Assembly (NCBI RefSeq): GCF_009665255.1
Contig: NZ_CP035686.1
Span: 1,054,001 to 1,118,000, forward strand
Direction: 5' to 3'
DNA: 64,000 bases
Origin: Vibrio metoecus
Lineage (GTDB): Bacteria > Pseudomonadota > Gammaproteobacteria > Enterobacterales > Vibrionaceae
Part shown: in pieces, positions 18,037 through 25,736 of the stretch
How the letters are laid out: each line of letters begins with the position of its first letter
Position numbering within the stretch: position 1 is the first letter of the stretch
Program-made: the position numbers and the translations under genes
Notes under the pieces: model-generated
The model's database searches: none
Seen by the model: only the letters and a program-made list of their open reading frames with translations
What the model was told of the DNA's origin: nothing

Positions 18037-19133
18037 TAATCAAGCGATTTTTTAAAGCGCATGGCGGCAATCAGTAATCCAACAATGGTAAACAGCGCGA
18101 GCCAGAGCGTATCGCGCCACAAATCCACTAAGTCTGCACCACGTAACACAATGCCTCGGATCACCCGCATAAAGTGTGTGGCGGGCAGCACTTCAGATAT
18201 CCACTGTGCCGCAATAGGCATGCCTTCATACGGGAACATGAACCCGGAAAGCAGAATAGAAGGCAGTAGAATGAACACCGTCATCTGCATGGCTTGTAGT
18301 TGAGTGTTGGCAATGGTTGAGATAACTAAACCTAAGGTCAAACTGGCGGAAATAAACAGCAATGTGCCAAATAAAATCTGGCTGAGTGAGCCATTGATTG
18401 GAACCGCAAAGATAAAATGCCCCAAGCCAAGAATAATCACCACTTGGATGAGTCCTACAAAAATATAAGGCACGATCTTACCGATCATCAGCTCAATCGA
18501 GTGTACGGGTGTTGTGATTAATAGTTCCAAATTTCCGCGCTCGCGTTCACGCACAATCGCGGCACTGGTGAATAGGATCATCGTCATGGTCAAAATGACC
18601 CCAAGCAGGCCGGGAACAATATTGACGGCTGAACGTCGGCTAGGGTTGTAAAGCAATGTGATTTCAAAAGTGCGAGAGGCCTGTGGGGTTTTCAGCACCG
18701 TAAAGTCGGTGAGAGGCATATTTTTGAGGCCACTCAGCGCGCCGGCAATCATGGTGTCAGAACCATCAATCAGCCATTGTCCAAGTTCACGCTGCTGCTG
18801 ACTGCGCGCCACCAAATCTTTTGGCAAAATCAGCGCCGCGCGAATTGCGCCACTTTCGATGGCCTGTTCAGCTTCTGGCACGGTGAAGTAATGTTGCTTG
18901 ACGCTGACAACTTGGGTGACTTTCACTGACTCCACTAAAAGCCGACTGAATGTGGAATGGCTTTGATCGACGACGCCGATAGGAATATTACGTACATCAG
19001 TATTGATGGCAAACCCAAACAACAACAGTTGGATTAGGGGGATCATCACTACCATACCGAAGGTAATTCGATCTCGTGACAGTTGACGAAACTCTTTAAC
19101 TAGCACTGCTTTAATGCGAAATAGGCTGTTCAT
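18036..19133 (-). CDS. ABC-2 type exporter permease (YbhR/YhhJ-like)
   Basis: This 365-residue permease has an N-terminal membrane helix (residues ~27-45). A large extracytoplasmic domain follows (~50-170; VVDQSHSTFSRLLVESVKVT), then five C-terminal helices. This is the layout of the ABC2_membrane_3 family, which includes YhhJ and YbhR/S. The conserved loop RERERGNLELLITTPV (residues ~192-207) is the family's coupling motif. The start overlaps the ATPase gene by 4 bp. With the ATPase and HlyD-like protein it should form an exporter for a drug, dye or similar hydrophobic compound. Unlike E. coli ybhFSR there is only one permease gene, so it probably works as a homodimer. Confidence 0.87.
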   Translation of the reverse strand: MNSLFRIKAVLVKEFRQLSRDRITFGMVVMIPLIQLLLFGFAINTDVRNIPIGVVDQSHSTFSRLLVESVKVTQVVSVKQHYFTVPEAEQAIESGAIRAALILPKDLVARSQQQRELGQWLIDGSDTMIAGALSGLKNMPLTDFTVLKTPQASRTFEITLLYNPSRRSAVNIVPGLLGVILTMTMILFTSAAIVRERERGNLELLITTPVHSIELMIGKIVPYIFVGLIQVVIILGLGHFIFAVPINGSLSQILFGTLLFISASLTLGLVISTIANTQLQAMQMTVFILLPSILLSGFMFPYEGMPIAAQWISEVLPATHFMRVIRGIVLRGADLVDLWRDTLWLALFTIVGLLIAAMRFKKSLD

Positions 19134-20056
19134 TGTCGCCCCTTACCTGTCACGGTGACGAACACATCTTCCAAACTTGGTCGTGCTAATGTCAGTTCTG
19201 CCTGTGCTAAATGTGGGAAAGTGCTGCGTAGCCAAAGAATGGGGTCATCAACTTGCCGATAAATTAATACGCGTAAGCGCACCCCCAGTTGTGCCGCGGA
19301 GCGAATTTGCGGCAGGGTAAGCAACTGCTCTTTTAAATGGCGCAGAGCAGGAGCTTTGATCTCAACAATATTCACACCCATCTGCTGCATCAATTTTTCA
19401 GGCTCATCGTCAGCGCGAATTTCACCCGATTCCATAATGGCCAAACGGTGGCAACGTTCGGCTTCATCCATATAGTGCGTAGTAACCAGAATCGTGGTGC
19501 CTTGCGCTGAAAGGTCAAATAACTGTTCCCAAAATTCTCTACGGTTTTCGGGATCAACGGCAGAAGTAGGCTCATCTAGAAACAGTAACTCTGGATTGTG
19601 CATGGTGGCTGCGGCTAATCCTAAGCGTTGTTTTTGCCCACCACTCATGCCTGACACTCGCTGTTTACGACGTTCATCCAGGCCGTAGGTTTTCAGTTGT
19701 TCTTGGGTTCGCTGTTTTAACGTGCGTCGATCCATGCCAAAAATTTGGCCGATAAACTGCAAGTTTTCTTGAACGCTAAGATCGTCATACAGAGAGAATT
19801 TTTGCGTCATATAACCAATTTTCAAACGTAGCAGTTCGGATTGCTTGGGAATTGAGAGCCCAAGTACGTTGACCTGTCCTGCGGTGGGTTGTAGCAAGCC
19901 GGTGAGCACACGAATCGTGGTCGATTTACCGCAGCCATTCGGCCCTAAAAAGCCATAGATACTGCCGCGTTCTACTTTTAAGTTAATGTTTTCTATAGCG
20001 GTAAAGTGCCCAAATTGTTTGACGACATTTTCGGCATGGATGGCGTAATCGCTCAT
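19130..20056 (-). CDS. ABC exporter ATP-binding protein (YbhF-like)
   Basis: This 308-residue ATPase has Walker A GPNGCGKST, the signature MSGGQKQRLGLA and Walker B LLFLDEPTSAVDP, with switch VTTHYMDEAERC. The C-terminal ~80 residues form the extra domain typical of DrrA/CcmA-like exporter ATPases, ending SLEDVFVTVTGKG. Only one nucleotide-binding domain is present, whereas E. coli YbhF has two. It lies 9 bp after the HlyD-like gene and overlaps the permease gene by 4 bp. Confidence 0.9.
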   Translation of the reverse strand: MSDYAIHAENVVKQFGHFTAIENINLKVERGSIYGFLGPNGCGKSTTIRVLTGLLQPTAGQVNVLGLSIPKQSELLRLKIGYMTQKFSLYDDLSVQENLQFIGQIFGMDRRTLKQRTQEQLKTYGLDERRKQRVSGMSGGQKQRLGLAAATMHNPELLFLDEPTSAVDPENRREFWEQLFDLSAQGTTILVTTHYMDEAERCHRLAIMESGEIRADDEPEKLMQQMGVNIVEIKAPALRHLKEQLLTLPQIRSAAQLGVRLRVLIYRQVDDPILWLRSTFPHLAQAELTLARPSLEDVFVTVTGKGRQ

Positions 20057-20065
20057 TGTGGCTCC

Positions 20066-21013
20066 TTACGGCAAATCGACTTGGGCGGGCAAACCCGATG
20101 GCAGTGACATCGCACTCTCAGGCAGATCCACTTCGGCCAAATACATCAAACGTGAACGCTCTTTTTCTGTTAATGCATAGTAAGGGGTAAATGAAGGCTC
20201 ACTGGCAATCCACCGAACCGTGCCTTGATAGGTCGTTTCAATACCGTCGACATGAATCTGCACGGTTTGACCTAAGGTAAAACTTGCCCGATGGGTTTCA
20301 GGGACATAAACCCGAGCATAAGGTGTGCGATTGGCTTGTACAATGGCCACGACCGTATTGGCGGTGACACGCTCACCTAAGTGATAGGGCAAGCTATCCA
20401 AGATGCCGTCACGGGTTGCGATGATGGTAAGTTCATCCAGTTTTTGCTGCTGTAAAGCCACGTTAGCTTGAGCTGCGGCCAGTTCCGCACGTGCTTGTTC
20501 GATGTCTTCGATGCGTGCTCCTGCGGTCAGCTTGCTGAACTCTTCACGGGCTGAGGCTAGCTCAGCGCGGGCGGAATCGCGTGCCGATCGCGCGGTATCC
20601 ACCTCGGATTGACTGATCAGGCGTTTTTCAACAAGGTCTGTCTTACGGCGTAGGGTGAGGTCGGCTTCTTGGTAGAGAGCATCTGCTTTAGCGACTCGCG
20701 CTTGGGCGACCGCAAGATCTTCGGGTCGTTCGCCATTAGTCAGCTTACTGAGCGAAGCCTGCGCTTTGGCTTGTTGTGCCATGGCTTGGTTGAGTAAGGC
20801 TGATTGAGTTCGGGTATCGAGTTTGACCAAAACGTCACCCACTTTTACGAAAGCGCCTTCATTTTTTGGAAGTTCACGAATGATTTCATTGCTGGTTGCG
20901 CTGAACGTAATGCGGTCACGCTCTAAAGTGCCGAGTGCTTGAGGGGGGACTTCTGGTGTACATGCGCTCAGTAATAAGACGAAAAGTGCTGCAATTGAAA
21001 AGGATTGGGTCAT
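20066..21013 (-). CDS. HlyD-family membrane-fusion lipoprotein of an ABC exporter
   Basis: This 315-residue periplasmic adaptor starts at the ATG at 21013, preceded by GGTGGA. An upstream in-frame extension is possible, with another ATG at 21028. The signal sequence ends in the lipobox LLSAC. A biotinyl-lipoyl-like half (NEGAFVKVGDVLVKLD), a long alpha-helical hairpin (residues ~75-185, rich in A/Q/E/R) and the second lipoyl half (RDGILDSLPYHLGERV) follow in the usual order. It begins the three-gene operon and resembles YbhG. No outer-membrane TolC-type gene is nearby, so it would have to use an unlinked one. Confidence 0.87.
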   Translation of the reverse strand: MTQSFSIAALFVLLLSACTPEVPPQALGTLERDRITFSATSNEIIRELPKNEGAFVKVGDVLVKLDTRTQSALLNQAMAQQAKAQASLSKLTNGERPEDLAVAQARVAKADALYQEADLTLRRKTDLVEKRLISQSEVDTARSARDSARAELASAREEFSKLTAGARIEDIEQARAELAAAQANVALQQQKLDELTIIATRDGILDSLPYHLGERVTANTVVAIVQANRTPYARVYVPETHRASFTLGQTVQIHVDGIETTYQGTVRWIASEPSFTPYYALTEKERSRLMYLAEVDLPESAMSLPSGLPAQVDLP

Positions 21014-21157
21014 GTTTTCCACCGCCATTTTGCTCGACAACCGATTTACACCTTGAGTTAAGTGTATGTTGTGAAGATGAAATCTTGCACTGATTATCAA
21101 CGAACTCTGTGACAGGCAGTACCGGATTTATTCATCATAAAGACGGCAATGTGGAAT

Positions 21158-21179
21158 TTGGCTCCCGTCAGGGAGCCAA
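21158..21179 (-). terminator. hairpin downstream of the serine-type transporter gene
   Basis: TTGGCTCCC-GTCA-GGGAGCCAA is a perfect 9-bp stem between the transporter stop and the HlyD-like operon. It is followed on the minus strand by AAATT rather than a T run. Confidence 0.6.
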
Positions 21180-21192
21180 CAAGGGATAAAGA

Positions 21193-22446
21193 TCAGCGAA
21201 GTAGGCTGTAAATCAGAGCCGAAACGGCAAGCAAACCCACGAGCAGAACAAAGAACGTGCTGAACCGGTTTTGATGTGCGTGTAAAGCTGGCACTTTGAA
21301 TACGGCAATCATCGGCATGATAAACAGAATCATCGCGATGACTGGGCCAGAAAGTGCTTCCATCATGCCCAAAATACTTGGATTGATGATCGCTGCAATC
21401 CAAATAGTGACAAACAGAAAGACGATGGTGATACGCTCGGCAAAGCGCATGGTGACACCGAGGTTCTTGGTCAATAATCCCGTTAGGCTTTCTCGCGCAC
21501 CGAGGAAGTGGCCTAAGAAAGAGGAGGTAATCGCAATGAAAGCCACCAAAGGGCCTAAGGTAGCGATAAAGGGATTATCGGTCACATTCGCTAAATACGT
21601 CAGCACGGAAACATTTTGGGCTTTCGCCTCTTGCAGAGCTTGTGGTGAAAGGGCCAACACACAAGAGAAAACAAACAGCAATACAAACAGAATTAATACC
21701 ACGCTGGTGCGGCGTAAAATCTGCTCAGATTTGTGATCCGCCTGCTGACCATAATGACGACGTTGGATATTGGCAAAACTTGAAATGGCGGCCGCATGAC
21801 TGAATGAGAAGACCACTACCGGAACGGCAAGCCACACTGTGTGTAAGAAATCGCTGGTTTGCGGGAAATCAAACGAAGGCATAGACCAGTAAGGGATCAA
21901 ATACAGCGAGAGTAGGGCAAGGATCGCCGCTAACGGATAAACCATCACAGCAAATGCGCGGAGCATGATTTTTTCGCCACTGAGCATGATCGCGATAAGA
22001 GCAAACACTAAAACGCCAGAAAGTAGCGCACGCGGTGGCGAGACTAGATCGGCTTGATTGACTAAAAAGCTGTCGACAGTATTGGTTAAACCAACGCCAT
22101 AGATCAGCAAAATAGGAAAAATGGAGAGAAAGTAGAGTAGGGAAATTAAACGGCCAGCGTTTTGGCCGAAATGTTCTTCGACTACATCGGTAAAATCCGC
22201 ATTCTGACGGCGAGAGGAAAGCACAAACCGCGCAAGGCCGCGATGCGAAAGATAGGTCATAGGGAATGCCAGAACCGCCATAAGAACCAGTGGCCAAAAA
22301 CCACCAAGACCAATGTTAATCGGTAAAAATAAAATACCGGCACCCACAGCAGTACCGAATAAGCTCAGTAGCCAATAAGTATCATGTTGAGTCCAATTTG
22401 TTGAACGGGCAGCACTAAATTGGGTAAATTCCTGAGAGTCTTTCAC
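21193..22446 (-). CDS. HAAAP-family amino acid transporter (SdaC-like serine permease)
   Basis: This 417-residue inner-membrane protein has about 11 hydrophobic segments. The N-terminal phrase LLSLFGTAVGAGILFLPINIGLGGFWP is diagnostic of the hydroxy/aromatic amino acid permease family (SdaC, TdcC). A serine or threonine H+ symport role is likely, but specificity cannot be read from sequence. The cytoplasmic start is polar. It is divergent from an EamA permease across a 336-bp gap and ends in a hairpin. Confidence 0.87.
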   Translation of the reverse strand: MKDSQEFTQFSAARSTNWTQHDTYWLLSLFGTAVGAGILFLPINIGLGGFWPLVLMAVLAFPMTYLSHRGLARFVLSSRRQNADFTDVVEEHFGQNAGRLISLLYFLSIFPILLIYGVGLTNTVDSFLVNQADLVSPPRALLSGVLVFALIAIMLSGEKIMLRAFAVMVYPLAAILALLSLYLIPYWSMPSFDFPQTSDFLHTVWLAVPVVVFSFSHAAAISSFANIQRRHYGQQADHKSEQILRRTSVVLILFVLLFVFSCVLALSPQALQEAKAQNVSVLTYLANVTDNPFIATLGPLVAFIAITSSFLGHFLGARESLTGLLTKNLGVTMRFAERITIVFLFVTIWIAAIINPSILGMMEALSGPVIAMILFIMPMIAVFKVPALHAHQNRFSTFFVLLVGLLAVSALIYSLLR

Positions 22447-22782
22447 TGAAATCTCACTTATCTAAAAATAATAATGCGGCGAATCCTACTCCTATTAGTG
22501 GTTATGATCATTTTGAGAGGCTGGTCATATTCACTGCTATTGTCCATTTGTGCTTACGTTGCAAACTATGAAATTTTGAAAAACTTGGCGTTTAATTCTT
22601 TGTTTTTCAATAATGCTTGGGATTTAATTCTTAAATTTTATGTTTTTCAGTAACTTTGATTGTTTGCTCGGTTTTTGTTCAAGCATAAGCAAGAGGATGC
22701 GCAAAGAAGAATAGAGACTGGCATGCGGCACGAATTTCGCGCACAATCGCCGTCATAACTATCCGAATGAACAACATAATTA
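22447..22782. other. intergenic region between divergent transporter genes
   Basis: This 336-bp A/T-rich region has several T-rich tracts. It presumably carries promoters for both neighbours. I see no convincing hairpin, operator or small ORF. Confidence 0.45.
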
Positions 22783-23646
22783 ATGCGTACACGTTTTCCT
22801 GCTGAGCTGCTGCTTGTATTGACGACTCTGTTGGCTGCTGGGGGATGGGTTTTCTCGAAGCAAGCGATTCAAGAACTTCCTCCTTTTGGTTTTATCGGCC
22901 TGCGTTTTATTGCTGCGTCACTTTGTTTACTCCCTTTTTGTTTAGGCGCGCTGAAAAAAGCATCGCGTCAAGCGTGTTTGCAATCGATGGGGGTCGGGGT
23001 TTTACTCGCCGCGTCACTTTTTTGTTGGATCCACGCCATTTCAATCAGTGATACCTTAGGTGAGGGCGCATTTATCATGAGCCTCTCTATGTTGTTTGTG
23101 CCACTATTGGCATGGCCGATTTTCGGACAGCGACCGATTCGTGCCTTTTGGCTTTCACTTCCCGTGGCGGTCGTGGGACTATTCTTGTTGGCATGGAATG
23201 GCACTTGGCAATTTGCTGCGAATCAGTTGTGGTTTTTAGCGGCATCCTGCTGTTTGGCGCTGCATTTTAACTTCAATAGCCGTTTCTCAAGTCAGCTTCC
23301 GCCTATGTTATTGACCACCTTACAACTGTTTACCGCAGGTTGTTTGGGTATCACGTTATCTTGGTTAACCGAAAGTTGGCCTGTGACCATTAGCCTAGTG
23401 ACCTGGAAGTGGTTTGCATTGAGTGTTTTACTGGCCACTAGCTTGCGCTATTTAATGCAAACCATGGGACAAAAGAGTGCTAATCCGACGAATGCGGCGC
23501 TACTGATGCTGTTGGAGCCGGTGTGGACGTTAGTGTTAAGTGTGGTGATTTACCAAGAAACCATGCCATTTAACAAAATGTTGGGTTGTGGATTTTTGTT
23601 AGCTTCTTTGCTGTTGTATCGGGTCAGCTTGCTGCGTTTGCGGTAA
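22783..23646 (+). CDS. EamA/DMT-family transporter
   Basis: This 287-residue protein has ten hydrophobic segments in two five-helix halves. The family phrases ...PPFGFIGLRFIAASLCLLP in the first EamA repeat and NAALLMLLEPVWTLVLSVVIYQE in the second are clear. It probably exports a small metabolite such as an amino acid. The ligand is unknown. The start is the ATG at 22783, with a weak ribosome site. It is convergent with mgtE, from which a strong hairpin separates it. Confidence 0.85.
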   Translation: MRTRFPAELLLVLTTLLAAGGWVFSKQAIQELPPFGFIGLRFIAASLCLLPFCLGALKKASRQACLQSMGVGVLLAASLFCWIHAISISDTLGEGAFIMSLSMLFVPLLAWPIFGQRPIRAFWLSLPVAVVGLFLLAWNGTWQFAANQLWFLAASCCLALHFNFNSRFSSQLPPMLLTTLQLFTAGCLGITLSWLTESWPVTISLVTWKWFALSVLLATSLRYLMQTMGQKSANPTNAALLMLLEPVWTLVLSVVIYQETMPFNKMLGCGFLLASLLLYRVSLLRLR

Positions 23647-23676
23647 CCTCGGAGCAAGGCAAAAGGCCTCATATAG

Positions 23677-23701
23677 CACCGCCAGCATGACGCTGGCGGT
23701 G
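23677..23701. terminator. bidirectional hairpin between the EamA gene and mgtE
   Basis: CACCGCCAGC and GCTGGCGGTG form a perfect 10-bp stem with a 5-base loop, between two convergent genes. T tracts are short on both sides. Confidence 0.65.
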
Positions 23702-23728
23702 TTCGTTATCCATTCAATCCAATGTGGG

Positions 23729-25081
23729 TTAAGCCAATTCAGGCAAGATCAGTTTGGCGATTTCAAAGTAGATGATAAGGCCAGTACCATCGACTAAGGT
23801 CGCGATGAACGGTGCGGAGACTACCGCTGGGTCGACATTCATACGGCGCAGTACCATAGGAATGACCGATGATACCAGCGCGCTCCATAGCACTATTGCC
23901 AGAATCGTTAGCATCACTACCAAACCGATTTCAGGGCCGACACCTAGCGTCCAAGCGCGGATCCACGCAGCCATTGCCATCGCCAGTGCAACCAGCGTGC
24001 TGGTTGACAGTTCTTTGCGAAGTACGGTGCCGATATTGCGTAAACTCACTTCGCCGACTGCCATGGCGCGCACTATGGTGGTGGTAATTTGCGTACCACT
24101 ATTACCACCAGTACCGATGAGTAGCGGAATAAAGAAGGCGAGGGCGATCGCCGCTTCCAACTGCTCCTCAAAAGAGCGTAAAACGGTGCCAGTGTAGGCT
24201 TCCGCTACAAACAGCACCAGAAGCCAGACAATGCGCTTTTTCCACAATTGCCAAGGTGACGTTTGTAGATAGCTCGCGTCAAGTGGCATTGAGCCACCTT
24301 GCATTTCAGCATCTTCCGTGGTCTCTTTTTCCAAGATACTGACCGCTTCTTCAAGATGGAAAAAACCGACTAACTGCTGCTGATGTACGACGGGCAGCAC
24401 CGATAAGTTGTGCTCAAGCAGCAGACGCGCTGCTTGCTCTTGGTCAAGATCGGCATCGAGAGTCAGACATTGTGGCTCAATAAGTTCACTCAGTGCCTGA
24501 TCGGAATGTGCCATCAGCAGCGTTTTAGGATTGATAGCACCGAGTAACAAACCATGTTGGTTGGTGACATACAAACGATGACGAGCTTGCGGATCTCCCC
24601 AAGATTCGTACAGAACCTCTTTGGCTTCGACCACAGTTTGTGAGTCGAGAAGCGGTAAACGTTGCGTGTGCATATGCGCTGCAACGCTCTCTTCTCCCCA
24701 ACGCAGGCGTTCACGATAACGCTCCGCATTGATCGGATTCATCATGTTGAAAACGCCATGCAGCTCGTCTTCATCTAAGCTACGTAAGGCTTTTTCGACA
24801 ATACGAGGATTGGCGTAAGCCAAGCCAAGATTGAGGGCGTTGGTATCCATAACACACAGTAAATGGCCTGCACGGGGAGGAGATAGCAACAGGATCAGTT
24901 CAGCCAGTTGTTCCCCAGTGAGCTGTTGTAAAACAAAATGAATTTCTTGTTCGGTGAGTTTGAACAGTTTTTCCACCCACTTATCGCGACGTGAGGAGTG
25001 CGCGAGTTTGCGAGCAAATTCATTGAGTTGTTTCAGTTGTGCTGCCGCAACAACAGAGTGGTTTGTTTTCATTACATTCAT
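23729..25081 (-). CDS. mgtE: MgtE magnesium transporter
   Basis: This ~450-residue Mg2+ channel has a cytoplasmic N domain (residues ~1-130), then two CBS domains (~130-260, including LLDSQTVVEAKEVLYESWGDP). A connecting helix and five membrane helices follow (~290-450). The pore motif is IPLLIGTGGNSGTQ, with ending PAVVSAPFIATLVDGTGLIIYF. I prefer the ATG at 25081 (GAGG 8 bases upstream); a GTG one codon earlier is also possible. It is preceded by an M-box riboswitch, so expression should rise when cytosolic Mg2+ is low. CBS and N domains close the channel when Mg2+ is high. Confidence 0.95.
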   Translation of the reverse strand: MNVMKTNHSVVAAAQLKQLNEFARKLAHSSRRDKWVEKLFKLTEQEIHFVLQQLTGEQLAELILLLSPPRAGHLLCVMDTNALNLGLAYANPRIVEKALRSLDEDELHGVFNMMNPINAERYRERLRWGEESVAAHMHTQRLPLLDSQTVVEAKEVLYESWGDPQARHRLYVTNQHGLLLGAINPKTLLMAHSDQALSELIEPQCLTLDADLDQEQAARLLLEHNLSVLPVVHQQQLVGFFHLEEAVSILEKETTEDAEMQGGSMPLDASYLQTSPWQLWKKRIVWLLVLFVAEAYTGTVLRSFEEQLEAAIALAFFIPLLIGTGGNSGTQITTTIVRAMAVGEVSLRNIGTVLRKELSTSTLVALAMAMAAWIRAWTLGVGPEIGLVVMLTILAIVLWSALVSSVIPMVLRRMNVDPAVVSAPFIATLVDGTGLIIYFEIAKLILPELA

Positions 25082-25186
25082 CACACATACCTCATGTGAC
25101 TCAGGACAGACCTGAATTGTTTGAACTTTGATGCAAGAAAACAGCAGTAATTGGACGAGCGAAAAGGAAATGGTATGAAAAAGGCT

Positions 25187-25347
25187 TCATCCCCGAGTCC
25201 TAGCTTCAGCACTGCACAACGTATTCGCTCACGCGAAAGCCACTTGGGTTAACACCTTAATCCGATGAAAACTGTCCTGATCTTGGGCATCTCTGGATGT
25301 CGTGAGATCAGTGGCCTATGTTTGTACAGGAGCCTCGCCTAACGAGA
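25187..25347 (-). ncRNA. M-box (ykoK) Mg2+ riboswitch in the mgtE leader
   Basis: The minus strand carries the M-box core. It has TTAGGCGAGGCTCCTGTA, then ACATAGGCCACTG, an internal GGTGTTAACC segment, and the 3' portion CAGTGCTGAAGCTAGGAC. These match, in order and spacing, the conserved parts of the B. subtilis mgtE M-box as I remember it. It lies ~105 bases upstream of mgtE on the same strand. By family knowledge Mg2+ binding folds the RNA and blocks expression. I cannot resolve the expression platform; a GGCTT/AAGCC pairing followed by TTTTT near 25183-25190 may be a terminator. Confidence 0.9.
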
Positions 25348-25361
25348 TGCTGTAATTACAC

Positions 25362-25367
25362 AGTATA
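25362..25367 (-). promoter_or_regulatory. likely -10 element of the mgtE promoter
   Basis: TATACT on the minus strand lies ~15 bases upstream of the M-box 5' end, where a start site would give the expected riboswitch transcript. The -35 region is poor. Confidence 0.45.
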
Positions 25368-25556
25368 TTTCCTTTTGACTAAAAATAGCCTTGAAGGCCA
25401 TGATTTTCTAATCAAAAGGATTTTAATGCTCAACAGCTTGAGCGGCGGGGATTATAGGTGTGATAGTTTTGTCAGTGCAAGCCAAAATGTGGTGGAAAAT
25501 GTAATAGTTACGTAAAGTTTTGGTCAGAGCTATGCATTTGCATGATATTGTTTGGT

Positions 25557-25578
25557 GATGAATAAAATAATATTCATC
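25557..25578. repeat. inverted repeat upstream of vieS
   Basis: GATGAAT-N8-ATTCATC is a perfect 7-bp inverted repeat with an A/T spacer, 159 bp before vieS. It has no T run after it, so it looks more like a protein-binding site than a terminator. The rest of 25368-25736 is very A/T-rich and holds no supported gene. Confidence 0.4.
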
Positions 25579-25736
25579 TCACTAATTTTCTTCTGTAGGA
25601 AATTTCTCTCAAAAAGATAACTACAACAGAATATGAGAATTTATTTACGCTAAAGCTATTAATAAGATTGCCTATTTTATCTTTATTACATTATTATTTA
25701 TCCATAAGTGTGATCTCTGCCATGGGTCTGTGACGA

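Noticed and set aside
25318..25515. Plus-strand small frame upstream of vieS
   Set aside because: It lies over the M-box on the other strand, with no ribosome site and a composition unlike a protein.
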